A stretch of 64,000 nt of DNA from Thermoactinomyces intermedius (GCF_016055025.1 NZ_JAECVW010000001.1); one strand, 5' to 3'; positions 13,460 to 22,726 are shown, counted from the stretch's first letter. Program-made: numbers and translations. Notes: a model not told the origin generated them from the letters alone.

Positions 13460-15892
13460 ATGAATGGAAACGGAAGAAAGGAAGGAAGATGGGCATTGCG
13501 GCGTCCTTTTGTGGTTGCAGGAATTGCCTGGGGAGCCGGGATTTTGTTGGCGGACCGGATAGGGAACCATGCGGCTTTGTTCCTCGGAATGGCCGTTTCT
13601 TTCTTGCTTTCGGGCGTCTGCTATGATTACCTCTTTCGGGAAGGGCGGCCGGTTTGGATTTTTTTGTCGGCGCTGTTTTTGGCTGCTGCGCATTTTTCTT
13701 GGGTGGACGGGCAAAACCGGAGCCAAATTCCGGCAACGGTGGAAGGGGAAAAAATGACTGCTGCCGGAACCATCGTTTCTTCGCCTGTCGTGGACGGGGA
13801 TGTGCTCCGCTTTGACCTGAAACTGGCCCGCTTGCAACAAAAGGATCGGGTGATCAACGGAAACCGGGAAAAAATCCGGGTTTTCCTTTCTCTGCAAACA
13901 GAAGAAGAAGCGGAAAAGGCCGGACAATTGCGCCGTTATTCCCGGATCCGGCTTCCAATCCGGATGGAAAAACCATCTCCACGTTCCAACCCGGGGGAAA
14001 TGGACTACCGGGCATATTTATACCGGCAAAAGATTCATTGGACGGGAAAAGGAAAGGGTTTGCATTCTTTGGTGATGGTCAAAGAAGCCCCGCCGCATCC
14101 GGTGGGATGGGTGGATGCCTGGCGGAAGAAGTTGGCCGGTCAATTGGAAAAAATGTATGACGAGCCGGTGTCCGGTTATTTGCGCGGCTTGCTGCTGGGG
14201 GAACGGTTGGAAGTGGATCCGGAATGGGAACGGCAATACACCCGGTTGGGCTTGATTCATCTGTTGTCGATTTCCGGATTGCATGTTACGGTTCTGACCG
14301 GGATCGTATATTATATTTTAAAATGGATCGGCCTGACCAGAGAAAAGGCGGCATGGATTGTCATCGGATTACTGCCGGTTTATGCGGTTCTCACCGGTCT
14401 TGGGGCCCCGGTGGTCCGTGCGGCGGTCATGGCGGGGTTGACGATGATTGCCTTGATTTTTCGAAAGCCGGGGGACAGTTTGTCCTTTTTGGGGAGTGCT
14501 TTTTGTCTTTTGTTGGTGTGGAATCCCTATCAATTGTTTGAAGCCGGATTTCAGCTCAGTTTTTTGCTGACCGCCGGATTGATTGTCTGGACGGAACCAG
14601 TGTCCGGACTGCTTACATGGCTCCCCTCACCGCTACGTTATCCGGTCGCAGGCAATCTGATCGCGGAATGGTTGTCCTTTCCATTGGTAATTTATCACTT
14701 TCATGAATACTCTTTTTTGTCTTTGCCCGCCAATCTGCTGTTTGCTCCCGTCGTCAGTTTTGTCGTGCTTCCGGTTTCTTTGCTTCTTTTGGGATTGAGC
14801 TGGATCTGGGAGACCGGGGGCATGGGGGCGGCCGGTGTGATGGAAACGGGGATCCGGATGATGCAGGGAGGGATGGAGTGGCTGAGCACATGGAAGGCAT
14901 TTTGTCCGGCATTTCCATCTCCTCCAAAGTGGTGGATCCTCCTTTACTACCTCTTTTCGGCGATGGCGCTTTGGTCATGGCTCCGGCGCGGAAAAACGGT
15001 TTTTCTTGCGGCAAGCGCGGCGGCACTCGGCCTGCTCTTGTGGGCGGAACCGGGAAAAGAAGACGTTTTGGCACGCCTGGCTTTTCTGGATGTGGGCCAA
15101 GGGGATGCCACGGTCATTGAGACGGCAAGCGGCCAAACCGTTTTGGTGGATGGAGGCGGCCATGTGCGTTACGATCATCATGAAGCATGGCGAAGGCGAA
15201 AGCATCCGTTTCGGGCTGGCGAGGATGTGATTGTGCCTTACTTAAAATCACAAGGCATCCGGAAAATCGATTGGTTGATCCTGACGCACGGAGATCAGGA
15301 TCATATCAATGGATTAATGGATGTGATCCGGCGGTTTCCGGTGCAAAAAGTGGTGCGCAATGCCCGTTTGCCTGCCAATGAGGAGGAACGGCAACTCATG
15401 GCGGAACTTTACAGACAAAAAGTTCCGGTCTATGTGGCCGCCGCGGGCCGCACTTGGGAAATCGAAGAGGGAACGGGGTTGACGTTTTTGCATCCGGACC
15501 CGGTCCGGACCGGAGGCAAAGGGGAAGCCACCAACGAGGATTCGGTGGTCTGTTTGTTTTCCGTTCACGGCATCCATGTTTTGTTTCCCGGAGACATCGG
15601 AACGGAGACGGAAAAACGGTTGCTTCGACGCTGGCGTTGGCCGGCGGTGGACATTTTAAAAGTCGCCCATCACGGCAGTGGGGCTTCCACCCATGAAACC
15701 TGGCTGGACGTGCTCAAGCCCAAGCATGCGGTGATTTCGGCCGGACGTTACAACACCTACGGGCATCCTGCCCCGGAAGTGATTTCACGATTGAAGAAAA
15801 GGGGCATTTCCATTTGGCGGACCGACCAACAAGGAGCCGTGATCTTTGAGATCGGGAAGAAGGGGATGACCGTAAGTGCCGTCAAGGAATGA
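13460..15892 (+). CDS. comEC: DNA uptake channel ComEC/Rec2
   Basis: 810 residues. The N-terminal hydrophobic segments and DUF4131 region are followed by the Competence domain with its helix bundle (LLSISGLHVTVLTGIVYY onward). A C-terminal metallo-beta-lactamase domain shows DVGQGDATVIE, LTHGDQDHINGL (HxDxDH) and KVAHHGSG. ComEC forms the channel for single-stranded DNA; the beta-lactamase part is thought to degrade the other strand. Start ATG 13460 has a weak ribosome site; the frame is open further upstream through the terminator, and alternative GTG/TTG starts exist at 13406-13418. Length is close to the usual 770-800. Confidence 0.93.
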   Translation: MNGNGRKEGRWALRRPFVVAGIAWGAGILLADRIGNHAALFLGMAVSFLLSGVCYDYLFREGRPVWIFLSALFLAAAHFSWVDGQNRSQIPATVEGEKMTAAGTIVSSPVVDGDVLRFDLKLARLQQKDRVINGNREKIRVFLSLQTEEEAEKAGQLRRYSRIRLPIRMEKPSPRSNPGEMDYRAYLYRQKIHWTGKGKGLHSLVMVKEAPPHPVGWVDAWRKKLAGQLEKMYDEPVSGYLRGLLLGERLEVDPEWERQYTRLGLIHLLSISGLHVTVLTGIVYYILKWIGLTREKAAWIVIGLLPVYAVLTGLGAPVVRAAVMAGLTMIALIFRKPGDSLSFLGSAFCLLLVWNPYQLFEAGFQLSFLLTAGLIVWTEPVSGLLTWLPSPLRYPVAGNLIAEWLSFPLVIYHFHEYSFLSLPANLLFAPVVSFVVLPVSLLLLGLSWIWETGGMGAAGVMETGIRMMQGGMEWLSTWKAFCPAFPSPPKWWILLYYLFSAMALWSWLRRGKTVFLAASAAALGLLLWAEPGKEDVLARLAFLDVGQGDATVIETASGQTVLVDGGGHVRYDHHEAWRRRKHPFRAGEDVIVPYLKSQGIRKIDWLILTHGDQDHINGLMDVIRRFPVQKVVRNARLPANEEERQLMAELYRQKVPVYVAAAGRTWEIEEGTGLTFLHPDPVRTGGKGEATNEDSVVCLFSVHGIHVLFPGDIGTETEKRLLRRWRWPAVDILKVAHHGSGASTHETWLDVLKPKHAVISAGRYNTYGHPAPEVISRLKKRGISIWRTDQQGAVIFEIGKKGMTVSAVKE

Positions 15893-16016
15893 ACCCCGGA
15901 AGATATTCCATTTAAAATGAATCCGTTTTTTCTTTATACTACTTTTGTATACATAGATCTCCTGTTTGCAACTAACATGTAGGAAAATAGGTCAATAAAT
16001 ATGGGGGGTTATTTTT

Positions 16017-16574
16017 TTGCTTGACTCGGAATTGATTCAGCGGGCACAGGCAGGGGAGCGAAAAGCACTGGTTGAAATTTTGCGACAGTTGGAAACGCCG
16101 CTCTATCGCACCGCTTACTACATCATGGGGAATGAACAGGATGCGCTGGATGCAACCCAGGAAGCATTGCTGAAAGTGTATCGGTATTTGCCTTCGTATA
16201 AAGGGGATGCCATGATTTACACGTGGGCGCAACGCATTGTCACCAATGTGTGTATGGATATGTTTCGCAAACGGAAGAAGGTGGTGTTCATGGAGGAGGA
16301 TTTTGTTCAGGAAGATTACCATGCAGGCAAAGAGATCGAAAAGGGCGCCATCATCTCCGATTTAAAGCAAGCGATCCGGCGTCTTCCGATGCCCCAGCAA
16401 ACAGCGATTATTTTACGGTATGTCCAGGACTATAATTACAAGGAAATTTCAGAAGCCATGAATCTGCCGTTAAATACGGTGAAATCTCATTTGTTCCGGG
16501 GACGGAAACAATTGCAAAAGTGGTTGTCCGAATATCAGGAAGGAGGGGATTACCTGTGGCGGATGAAAAAATAA
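16017..16574 (+). CDS. ECF sigma factor (sigma-70 family)
   Basis: 185 residues with the two ECF domains. Region 2 runs from ELIQRAQAG to YTWAQRIVTNVCMDMFRKRKK. Region 4 runs from LPMPQQTAIILRYVQ through NYKEISEAMNLPLNTVKSHLFRGRKQL, the helix-turn-helix that reads the -35 box. TTG start 16017 with GGGGGG eight bases upstream. It overlaps the next gene, its likely anti-sigma factor, so both are co-translated. It most resembles SigW/SigM-type factors, but the regulon cannot be named. No B. subtilis counterpart sits here, between comEC and holA. Confidence 0.88.
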   Translation: MLDSELIQRAQAGERKALVEILRQLETPLYRTAYYIMGNEQDALDATQEALLKVYRYLPSYKGDAMIYTWAQRIVTNVCMDMFRKRKKVVFMEEDFVQEDYHAGKEIEKGAIISDLKQAIRRLPMPQQTAIILRYVQDYNYKEISEAMNLPLNTVKSHLFRGRKQLQKWLSEYQEGGDYLWRMKK

Positions 16575-17239
16575 TCGAATGGGTGCAACGTGATCTGGAC
16601 GCTGATTTGTCAGAAGCAGAAAAAAAGATGTTAAACAAACATCTGGCAGAGTCAGTGAAAGATCGCGAGAACGCTGAGAAGCTGATGGAGGTTTCACGTC
16701 AGCTGTCCCTTCTTCCCAAAGTGGATCCACCCCGCGATATTGTGGGCGATGTCTTGGCTCGAATCGATCAAGAGGAGCGTCCGGAGAGAGAATCTTCCGT
16801 CCGTCACCGGTTTGGATGGCCGTTGGCGGCAAAGGCGATGGCGGCAGCGGTGGCGATCGGTTTTATCGGTATGTATGCATGGATGAATTTCCAACCGGCG
16901 GAGAAAGAAAACGGAACACTCATGGGAGATTCCACTCCGAAGGAAGAAGTGAATGTCCTGATGGAAAAAACGGACGGTCCGGCACCGGCCGAAGATTCCG
17001 GTGCGCAAGTTTGGTCGCCGGATGAAACCTATCAGGCAAAATGGAGACAAGGAACGCTGGTTGTCACCAAAGCGGACGGAACCGTTCAATATGAGCGTTC
17101 TTTTGCGCCGATGGATGTGCGTTTGCAAAAAATCGAGTGGTTGACCGATCAAACCTTGAAAGTGACCATTCTGCAAGATCAAAAAGCTCCTCAATCGATC
17201 ACCATTGATGTGGTGAAAAAGGAAGAAGTTCATCATTAG
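16556..17239 (+). CDS. Anti-sigma factor, membrane-anchored
   Basis: 227 residues. The cytoplasmic part (1-85) has a helical DADLSEAEKKMLNKHL start like the anti-sigma (ZAS) domain of RsiW. A single membrane helix (about 88-108, WPLAAKAMAAAVAIGFIGMY) and an extracytoplasmic part of about 120 residues follow, with WSPDETYQAKW and a beta-rich end. The His is present but the two zinc-binding cysteines are not, so it is a zinc-free variant. GTG start with AGGAGGGG seven bases upstream, overlapping the sigma gene by 19 bases. Release by regulated proteolysis is a family inference. Confidence 0.75.
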   Translation: MADEKIIEWVQRDLDADLSEAEKKMLNKHLAESVKDRENAEKLMEVSRQLSLLPKVDPPRDIVGDVLARIDQEERPERESSVRHRFGWPLAAKAMAAAVAIGFIGMYAWMNFQPAEKENGTLMGDSTPKEEVNVLMEKTDGPAPAEDSGAQVWSPDETYQAKWRQGTLVVTKADGTVQYERSFAPMDVRLQKIEWLTDQTLKVTILQDQKAPQSITIDVVKKEEVHH

Positions 17240-17247
17240 GGTGAGAG

Positions 17248-18282
17248 GTGGAACAAGTGGATCATTCCCGTTTGGAAGAATTGAAAAGAAAAGGGCCGCA
17301 TCCGGTATATTTGCTTTACGGAGCCGAGTCTTTTTTGATCGAGGAAACGGTTCGGTGGATGAAAACAAATTGGATGCCTGCCGATGATCCGTTTGGCAAC
17401 AGCATCATTTTTGATCTGGAGGAAACGCCGGTGCAAACGGTGGTCCAGGAAGCGGAAACCCTTCCTTTTTTCGGAGACCGGCGGTTTATCGTCGGGCATC
17501 ATGCGCATTTCCTCACAAGCGAAAAAAAGGCTGCAGGGATCCAGCATGATGCGGATGCCCTGTTGAAATACCTGGAAGATCCCCTTCCATCCAGTATTCT
17601 TGTGCTGACGGTTTATTCCGAGCAATTGGACAAGCGAAAAAAAGTGGTAAAGGCCTTGCAGAAAAAAGCCTTTACCCTTTCGTTTCCCCCTCTGAAAGGG
17701 AAGGAATTGACGGATTGGGTAAAAGGGCGTTTTGCAGCACATCAAGTCGCCATTGATCCTTCCGCCTTGAAAGAGTTGGTCTTTTTGGTCGGAGAGAACT
17801 TGCAATTGTTGAATCAAGAATGTATGAAGCTGGTCACTTATGCGGGAAGGGGAGGAACGGTGACGCGGCAAACGGTGTCAGAGCTTGTCCCGCGGACATT
17901 GGAGCATAACATTTTTAAACTGACGGAAAAGATGGCCGAGCGGAAAATCGATCAGGCGCTCATGGTTTGGCAGGATTTGCTGTTTCAAAAAGAAGAGCCG
18001 ATCCGGATTCTGGCGCTGATGATCCGGCAAATCCGGCTGATGTTGCAAGTCAAAACACTGGTGAAGAAAGGGATGCCCGAAAAAGAGATGGCAGGTTTCC
18101 TGAAAGTCCATCCGTATCCGGTAAAACTGGCTTTGAAAAACGGCGCCAAATTTACAGAGAGCCAACTGCGGCAATTTTTGATTTCCGCCATCACCACCGA
18201 CCAGGAGATCAAATCCGGAAAAGCGGATAAGGAACTGGCGGTGGAACGGTTGTTGTTCTCCATTCATCACTCCATTGCTTGA
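17248..18282 (+). CDS. holA: DNA polymerase III subunit delta
   Basis: 344 residues, the clamp-loader delta subunit that opens the beta clamp. PVYLLYGAESFLIEE at the N-terminus is the degenerate AAA+ region; the middle NLQLLNQECMKLVTYAG and the helical collar GKADKELAVERLLF are typical. GTG start close behind the anti-sigma stop. It precedes rpsT/gpr in the B. subtilis order, here after a membrane protein and three insertion genes. Confidence 0.92.
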   Translation: MEQVDHSRLEELKRKGPHPVYLLYGAESFLIEETVRWMKTNWMPADDPFGNSIIFDLEETPVQTVVQEAETLPFFGDRRFIVGHHAHFLTSEKKAAGIQHDADALLKYLEDPLPSSILVLTVYSEQLDKRKKVVKALQKKAFTLSFPPLKGKELTDWVKGRFAAHQVAIDPSALKELVFLVGENLQLLNQECMKLVTYAGRGGTVTRQTVSELVPRTLEHNIFKLTEKMAERKIDQALMVWQDLLFQKEEPIRILALMIRQIRLMLQVKTLVKKGMPEKEMAGFLKVHPYPVKLALKNGAKFTESQLRQFLISAITTDQEIKSGKADKELAVERLLFSIHHSIA

Positions 18283-18370
18283 AGAAGATGTGCCGGTCCT
18301 GTTTCCTTCATCAACACAGCAGTGCTAAGATACTAAAGAGAAGGGGTAGCTGTGGAAGGAGTTGATCAAA

Positions 18371-18940
18371 ATGGATCCGGCAAAACGGAATGAACTGCGC
18401 AAAAAGCAGCGGATTTATACCAATGTGCTCATTCTCGTCTATCTGGGGATCCTGGCTTTGCTGGCGCTGGCACAACTGTCATCGCTTGTGATCTACACGC
18501 TTTTGGGCGTTTTGTGTTTCCTTGTTGCCATCAGCAGCTTTTGGCTGAAAACTTTTCACCCGACGTTGCTTCTTTTTCCGGGGATGAAAGAATTGATCCG
18601 GTACGAGAAAGAAAAACTGGGTGAGACTTGGAAGAAATATCACCTGTCATCGGTGATTTTGGCTGTTGTGCTGGGGGTATTTTTCTTGGGGCAGGCTTGG
18701 TTTCGCCAGGATTTGTACTTTTTGGAAGGGATCCCGGTTTGGTATATCGCGGTCTTCATTGTGGGAGTGTTTCTGATCGGGAATTTGAGTTTGTTTGCCC
18801 ATGCCCGCCGCTTTGACCGGTTGTCAGAGGAACAAATCCGTGTTCATGCGGCAGAGCGGAGTTTGTTTACCGTTATTTTTGCTTGTGTTGTATTGGGCAT
18901 GACCTTGTTGGGGTCCGTTTTTATCCTGCTCATTTCTTGA
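18371..18940 (+). CDS. Four-helix membrane protein of unknown function
   Basis: 189 residues with five hydrophobic stretches in two clusters: near 18-60, then 95-130 and 165-188, separated by a charged loop FPGMKELIRYEKEKLGETW. ATG 18371 is preferred: the upstream TTG at 18362 lies against the GGAAGGA box. It is followed by a strong bidirectional terminator. I recognise no family. Its place between holA and rpsT is where B. subtilis has no such gene. Confidence 0.6.
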   Translation: MDPAKRNELRKKQRIYTNVLILVYLGILALLALAQLSSLVIYTLLGVLCFLVAISSFWLKTFHPTLLLFPGMKELIRYEKEKLGETWKKYHLSSVILAVVLGVFFLGQAWFRQDLYFLEGIPVWYIAVFIVGVFLIGNLSLFAHARRFDRLSEEQIRVHAAERSLFTVIFACVVLGMTLLGSVFILLIS

Positions 18941-18948
18941 ACCGGGTG

Positions 18949-18982
18949 AAAAAGGCCGGCGATGAAGGCGCCGGCCTTTTTG
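18949..18982. terminator. Strong bidirectional terminator
   Basis: A 13-bp perfect stem (AAAAAGGCCGGCG with CGCCGGCCTTTTT) around a 7-base loop, between converging genes that end at 18940 and 18984. Confidence 0.9.
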
Positions 18983-18983
18983 T

Positions 18984-20273
18984 TTATGACGCGGTGGTTT
19001 TATTCATGATCCGGTTGGTGACTTCATAGGCCGAAGAGAAGGAAAGTTCGGAGAGTTGCCCTTCGCCCTGGCACCAGTCTCCGGCGAAATACACATTATC
19101 CAAACTGTACAGTTTCACCGGCAAAAGTTTTTGGTCATGAATACATTTAATTTCCTGAACAACCGCTTTTTTCGAAATTCGTTTGGCGACGAGCTGATCC
19201 CGCCAGCCGGGGAAGTGTTTATCGTAAACAGATTCAATGTCCGCCACTTTCTCATTGGCCTTGTTCGCGGCCGCTTCTTCGTCATTGAGATAGGCGATGG
19301 CTTGCATCAACTGTCCGCCTTCCGGGATGCAGGTTGTATCATAGTAGGAAATGTCTGTGATAAACACTTTCTTTTCTTTTTGATATACATAGGTATACGG
19401 ACTCGGGATCCGTTCTTTCAAGCCCACATCATAGACGACCACTTGGGTGGACGAGTAGTTGCGGTAAATTTCGAATGTCGATTCATACGGGGTGTCGGCA
19501 AAAAGCTGGTGCAACTCTTTCGGCGGAATGCACAAAATGTACTCATCGGCTGTGTAAGTGGTTTCTTTCCCGATGATTTTGGAAATTCGGTTGCCATCCA
19601 GTTCGATGCCGCTGACTTTTTCTTTGGTGATGATTTTTCCCCCGTGATCTTCAATGATTTTGCTAAAGGATTCCACAATCGCCTGCCAGCCTCCCCCGAT
19701 GTAACTGACGGCACGTTGGGTGGAGAATAAGCGTTTGTAATATTGGAAAAACAGCGGGGAAGGAATTTTTTCGGGCTCATTGGTAAAGAAGTTGGATGAT
19801 GCGATGGTCAACAGCAAATCCCTGACCTTGGGAGGTTCTTTCTCCAAATATTGCCCGATGGGGATGCCTTCTTCCCCTTTTTCGATGGAAGCCATGGTTT
19901 TGAACACTTCATAAGCGAAACGCCATTTGTTTTGCGAATCCAAAATTTTGGTGCGGTAAAGCCCTTCCAATGTGGCAGGCATTAAGGTTGTATAAGACCC
20001 CAGATCGTAATAAGCCTTGGATGGGGAAAAGTCTTTCCAGTCCACTTCCAATCCGATTTCGCTTTCATAACGACGCAAAACGGATTTGTCCCGGGCATAA
20101 ATGGCATGGGCGCCAAAGTTAAAGTTGAATCCCTTCAACGGAATGGTGATGGCGCGCCCGCCCAGTTTCGGTGCTTTTTCCAACAATGTCACGTCATATC
20201 CATTGTAAGCGAGTCGGGCTGCTGCACTTAAACCGGCCAAACCTCCACCCGCTACAATCACTTTTTTAGACAC
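18984..20273 (-). CDS. FAD-dependent oxidoreductase, phytoene desaturase-like
   Basis: 429 residues. The N-terminal FAD-binding motif VAGGGLAGLSAAARLAYNGY is followed by the ribose-binding glutamate LLEK and GGRA. The C-terminal VYFAGDWCQGEGQL is the second flavin motif of the amine-oxidase/desaturase superfamily. The start is GTG at 20273, with AAGGGAG eight bases upstream; a frame extends 27 codons more upstream without a ribosome site. There are no carotenoid or other pathway genes nearby, so neither substrate nor pathway can be inferred; the phytoene-desaturase likeness is at the superfamily level. Confidence 0.8.
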   Translation of the reverse strand: MSKKVIVAGGGLAGLSAAARLAYNGYDVTLLEKAPKLGGRAITIPLKGFNFNFGAHAIYARDKSVLRRYESEIGLEVDWKDFSPSKAYYDLGSYTTLMPATLEGLYRTKILDSQNKWRFAYEVFKTMASIEKGEEGIPIGQYLEKEPPKVRDLLLTIASSNFFTNEPEKIPSPLFFQYYKRLFSTQRAVSYIGGGWQAIVESFSKIIEDHGGKIITKEKVSGIELDGNRISKIIGKETTYTADEYILCIPPKELHQLFADTPYESTFEIYRNYSSTQVVVYDVGLKERIPSPYTYVYQKEKKVFITDISYYDTTCIPEGGQLMQAIAYLNDEEAAANKANEKVADIESVYDKHFPGWRDQLVAKRISKKAVVQEIKCIHDQKLLPVKLYSLDNVYFAGDWCQGEGQLSELSFSSAYEVTNRIMNKTTAS

Positions 20274-20401
20274 AAGACACACTCCCTTGAGATCGTTTAC
20301 AATTTTTAAAAAGAAATATCGATCTACTTGTAATATTGTAGCAAGTTTAGTCACAAGTGGATAGTTTTTTTAGATATTCGAAAATTTCAATCGAATAAAA
20401 C

Positions 20402-20432
20402 AAAAAAATCTCCCGCGATCAGGGAGATTTTT
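20402..20432 (-). terminator. CcdC-family gene terminator
   Basis: On the minus strand AAAAATCTCCC and GGGAGATTTTTTT form a stem; it includes the stop codon at 20419-20421. Confidence 0.8.
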
Positions 20433-20940
20433 GGGGCATAGGTTTTCCGGATGCATCTTTTTCTGTGGACAAAAGTTTTTTATATCGGATATACATGGCG
20501 ATCCGCCAAGGCAACAACATGCCGAATGCCAGAATGAAAAACAAACTGGCCGTTTGGTAATAGCTGATGAAATGTTCGATGTATGTGTGCAGGGACATGC
20601 GGATGACAAACAAGATCAACAGAATGTAAATGAACGCCCGGGAACGTTTCAGGTAAACCTGTCCGTCGATGATTTCAAATTTGGACGTTTGAATCAACGG
20701 AATGGACAAAAAAAGAGCCCCGACCAAAAAAGACGCGATGGCCCAAGACCAGGGGATATGCACAGGCGGGTACAGGAACATCAAAAAACCTGTGCTCATT
20801 CCAAGCGGCGGAATGAGTATTTTTTTGGCGTTGGTCGGTTTGTCAGCCGCTTTGATTCGCACGAAAATCACGGTCAGTGCCATGATGAAAGCAAAAATGG
20901 GTGCAATGACTTTGACATTCACGGGGATAGAATGCATCAT
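20419..20940 (-). CDS. CcdC-family membrane protein
   Basis: 173 residues with about five membrane helices. KKILIPPLGMSTGFLMF is the strong signature of the CcdC/YneJ family (DUF1453), followed by IPLIQTSKFEIIDGQVYLKRSRAFI. In B. subtilis this protein is encoded near ccdA and the cytochrome c maturation genes, though its own role is unclear. AAGGAGG six bases before the ATG at 20940 fixes the start. It is divergent from trpS, and no cytochrome c gene is seen around it. Confidence 0.85.
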   Translation of the reverse strand: MMHSIPVNVKVIAPIFAFIMALTVIFVRIKAADKPTNAKKILIPPLGMSTGFLMFLYPPVHIPWSWAIASFLVGALFLSIPLIQTSKFEIIDGQVYLKRSRAFIYILLILFVIRMSLHTYIEHFISYYQTASLFFILAFGMLLPWRIAMYIRYKKLLSTEKDASGKPMPQKSP

Positions 20941-21003
20941 GCCGTCCCTCCTTGTATGATAAAAAAACTAGCACAATTTAAGAAGCTTGTAAATAATATA
21001 TAC

Positions 21004-21032
21004 TTGACTTTTCCAGATCGTTCTAGGAAAAT
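21004..21032 (+). promoter_or_regulatory. Probable trpS T-box promoter
   Basis: TTGACT at 21004-21009; the best -10 match is GAAAAT at 21027-21032 (four of six), spacer 17. Confidence 0.45.
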
Positions 21033-21039
21033 ATTTTTC

Positions 21040-21302
21040 AATCGTCAGGTACAAATGGATATGGACAAAAAGCGTTGAAAAAGAGGAGTAGCACAGGGGA
21101 ACTGTTCAGAGAGTTGGCGGGTGGTGCAAGCCAATCAGGGACCTGTGTGAATGGACTTTGGAGCTTTTTTCCCGAACGGGGCATGCGCCCTCAGTAGGGA
21201 AAAACGGGGAGACCGTTATCTGTTGAGTGCACCTTGGTTTTTCAGGTGAACAAGGGTGGTATCGCGGGCAAAAACCCGTCCCTTTTGGGGGCGGGTTTTT
21301 TT
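21040..21302 (+). promoter_or_regulatory. T-box leader, tryptophan (trpS)
   Basis: Stem I closes with CACAGG and CCTGTG; after GAA the specifier is TGG (21152-21154), tryptophan. The T-box motif AGGGTGGTATCGCGG is at 21253-21267; the terminator AAAACCCG...CGGGTTTTTTT is at 21269-21302. The 5' end is approximate. Confidence 0.93.
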
Positions 21303-21339
21303 ATATGAATATTTTTTGGATGCAAAGGAGTGATTTTGG

Positions 21340-22317
21340 ATGACGCGAGTATTGTCCGGAGTGCAACCGACGGGGATGTTGCATTTGGGAAATTATCTCG
21401 GGGCCATCAGGCAGTTTGTCGGGTTGCAAAATGAAGCGGAATGCTACTTTTGCGTTGTGAACCTGCATGCGCTCACCATTCCGAAAGATCCCAAGGAGGT
21501 TTTGGAAAGAACCAAAGATGTCGCCGCTTTGTATCTGGCGGTCGGGCTGGATCCCGAAAAAGTGACCCTGTTTGCCCAGTCACAAGTGAAAGCCCATGCG
21601 GAAGCAAGCTGGCTGCTTCAATGTGTCGCCCGTGTCGGGGAATTGGACCGGATGATTCAGTTTAAAGAAAAAGGCAAAGGATCGGAATCGGCACTGGTCG
21701 GATTATACACGTATCCGGTGTTGATGGCGGCGGATATTTTGCTGTACCAGGCTGACAAGGTGCCGGTCGGGGAAGACCAAAAGCAGCATTTGGAACTGAC
21801 CAGGGATTTGGCACAACGATTCAACCGGGATTATGCGGAAGTGTTCACCATTCCCGAACCGCTGATCGGAAAAGTGGGGGCCCGCATCATGGGGTTGGAT
21901 CAACCAAAGAAAAAAATGAGCAAAAGCGCGGAAAGCGCAATGAATTACATTGCGATGCTGGACGATCCGAAAACCATTGAGAAAAAATTGAAACGTGCAG
22001 TGACCGATTCGGACAACCAAGTCCGTTTTGACGTGGAAAACAAACCGGGGATCAGCAATTTGCTGTCGATCTACAGCCTGCTCTCCGGAAAGTCCATCCC
22101 GGAACTGGAGAAACAGTACGAAGGGGTGGGGTATGGTGCATTTAAAAAGGATTTGATCGAGGTGACGGTCGATCATCTTGCGCCGATTCAAGAGCGGTAC
22201 CGGGAAATCCGGCATACCGATTATGTGGACAAGGTATTGGCTGAAGGAAAAGAAAAAGCCCAAGTCGTGGCCGAGGACACCCTGCGCAAAATGAAAGATG
22301 CCATGGGAATCTTGTGA
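21340..22317 (+). CDS. trpS: Tryptophanyl-tRNA synthetase
   Basis: 325 residues, compact class I synthetase. HLGN (HIGH motif) sits in GVQPTGMLHLGNYLGA near residue 14, the GEDQKQHLELTRD ATP-binding stretch mid-protein, and KMSKSA near residue 194. The family acts as a dimer. Start ATG 21340 follows AAAGGAG. The T-box above controls it. Its location beside rpsT is not that of B. subtilis. Confidence 0.97.
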   Translation: MTRVLSGVQPTGMLHLGNYLGAIRQFVGLQNEAECYFCVVNLHALTIPKDPKEVLERTKDVAALYLAVGLDPEKVTLFAQSQVKAHAEASWLLQCVARVGELDRMIQFKEKGKGSESALVGLYTYPVLMAADILLYQADKVPVGEDQKQHLELTRDLAQRFNRDYAEVFTIPEPLIGKVGARIMGLDQPKKKMSKSAESAMNYIAMLDDPKTIEKKLKRAVTDSDNQVRFDVENKPGISNLLSIYSLLSGKSIPELEKQYEGVGYGAFKKDLIEVTVDHLAPIQERYREIRHTDYVDKVLAEGKEKAQVVAEDTLRKMKDAMGIL

Positions 22318-22320
22318 CAT

Positions 22321-22361
22321 GAAAAAAGATGCCCCGGAAAATTACCGGCGGCATCTTTTTT
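22321..22361. terminator. trpS terminator, possibly bidirectional
   Basis: AAAAAAGATGCC...GGCATCTTTTTT around an imperfect centre; the first of two tail-to-tail hairpins between trpS and rpsT. Confidence 0.8.
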
Positions 22362-22365
22362 GTAT

Positions 22366-22398
22366 AAAAAAGCGACCCGGTCAAAGGGGTCGTTTTTA
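22366..22398 (-). terminator. rpsT terminator
   Basis: On the minus strand AAAACGACCCC and GGGTCGCTTTTTT; lies just after the rpsT stop. Confidence 0.75.
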
Positions 22399-22410
22399 TG
22401 GAACCGTGCA

Positions 22411-22674
22411 TCAGGCCAAAGCGTTCAACTTTTTGGCAAGACGGGATTTTTTGCGGGCAGCTGCGTTTTTATGGATTAAACCCTTGGTGACAGCTTTGTC
22501 CAGGCTGCGGGTTGCTTGACCGAAAAGAACTTGTGCTTGTTCTTTGTCCTGATTTTCCACAGCGGTCAAAAACTTTTTCACAGCCGTACGCATTGCCGAT
22601 TTTTGGGAAGCATTGCGTTTGCGGCGCTCTTCGTTGGTTTTCGCACGTTTGATTGCCGATTTGATGTTTGCCAA
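22411..22674 (-). CDS. rpsT: 30S ribosomal protein S20
   Basis: 87 residues, highly basic, normal S20 length; it binds the 5' domain of 16S rRNA. The start is TTG at 22674, giving the canonical MANIKSAIKRAKT, with GGAGG eight bases upstream; the GTG at 22683 touches the Shine-Dalgarno and is unlikely. KNAAARKKSRLAKKLNAL closes the protein. It runs against the neighbouring genes, the same orientation as in B. subtilis. Confidence 0.97.
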   Translation of the reverse strand: MANIKSAIKRAKTNEERRKRNASQKSAMRTAVKKFLTAVENQDKEQAQVLFGQATRSLDKAVTKGLIHKNAAARKKSRLAKKLNALA

Positions 22675-22726
22675 TGAATTCACCTCCCGTACAAGGATTC
22701 CGCATCCCTAAAATGCAACATGCAAT

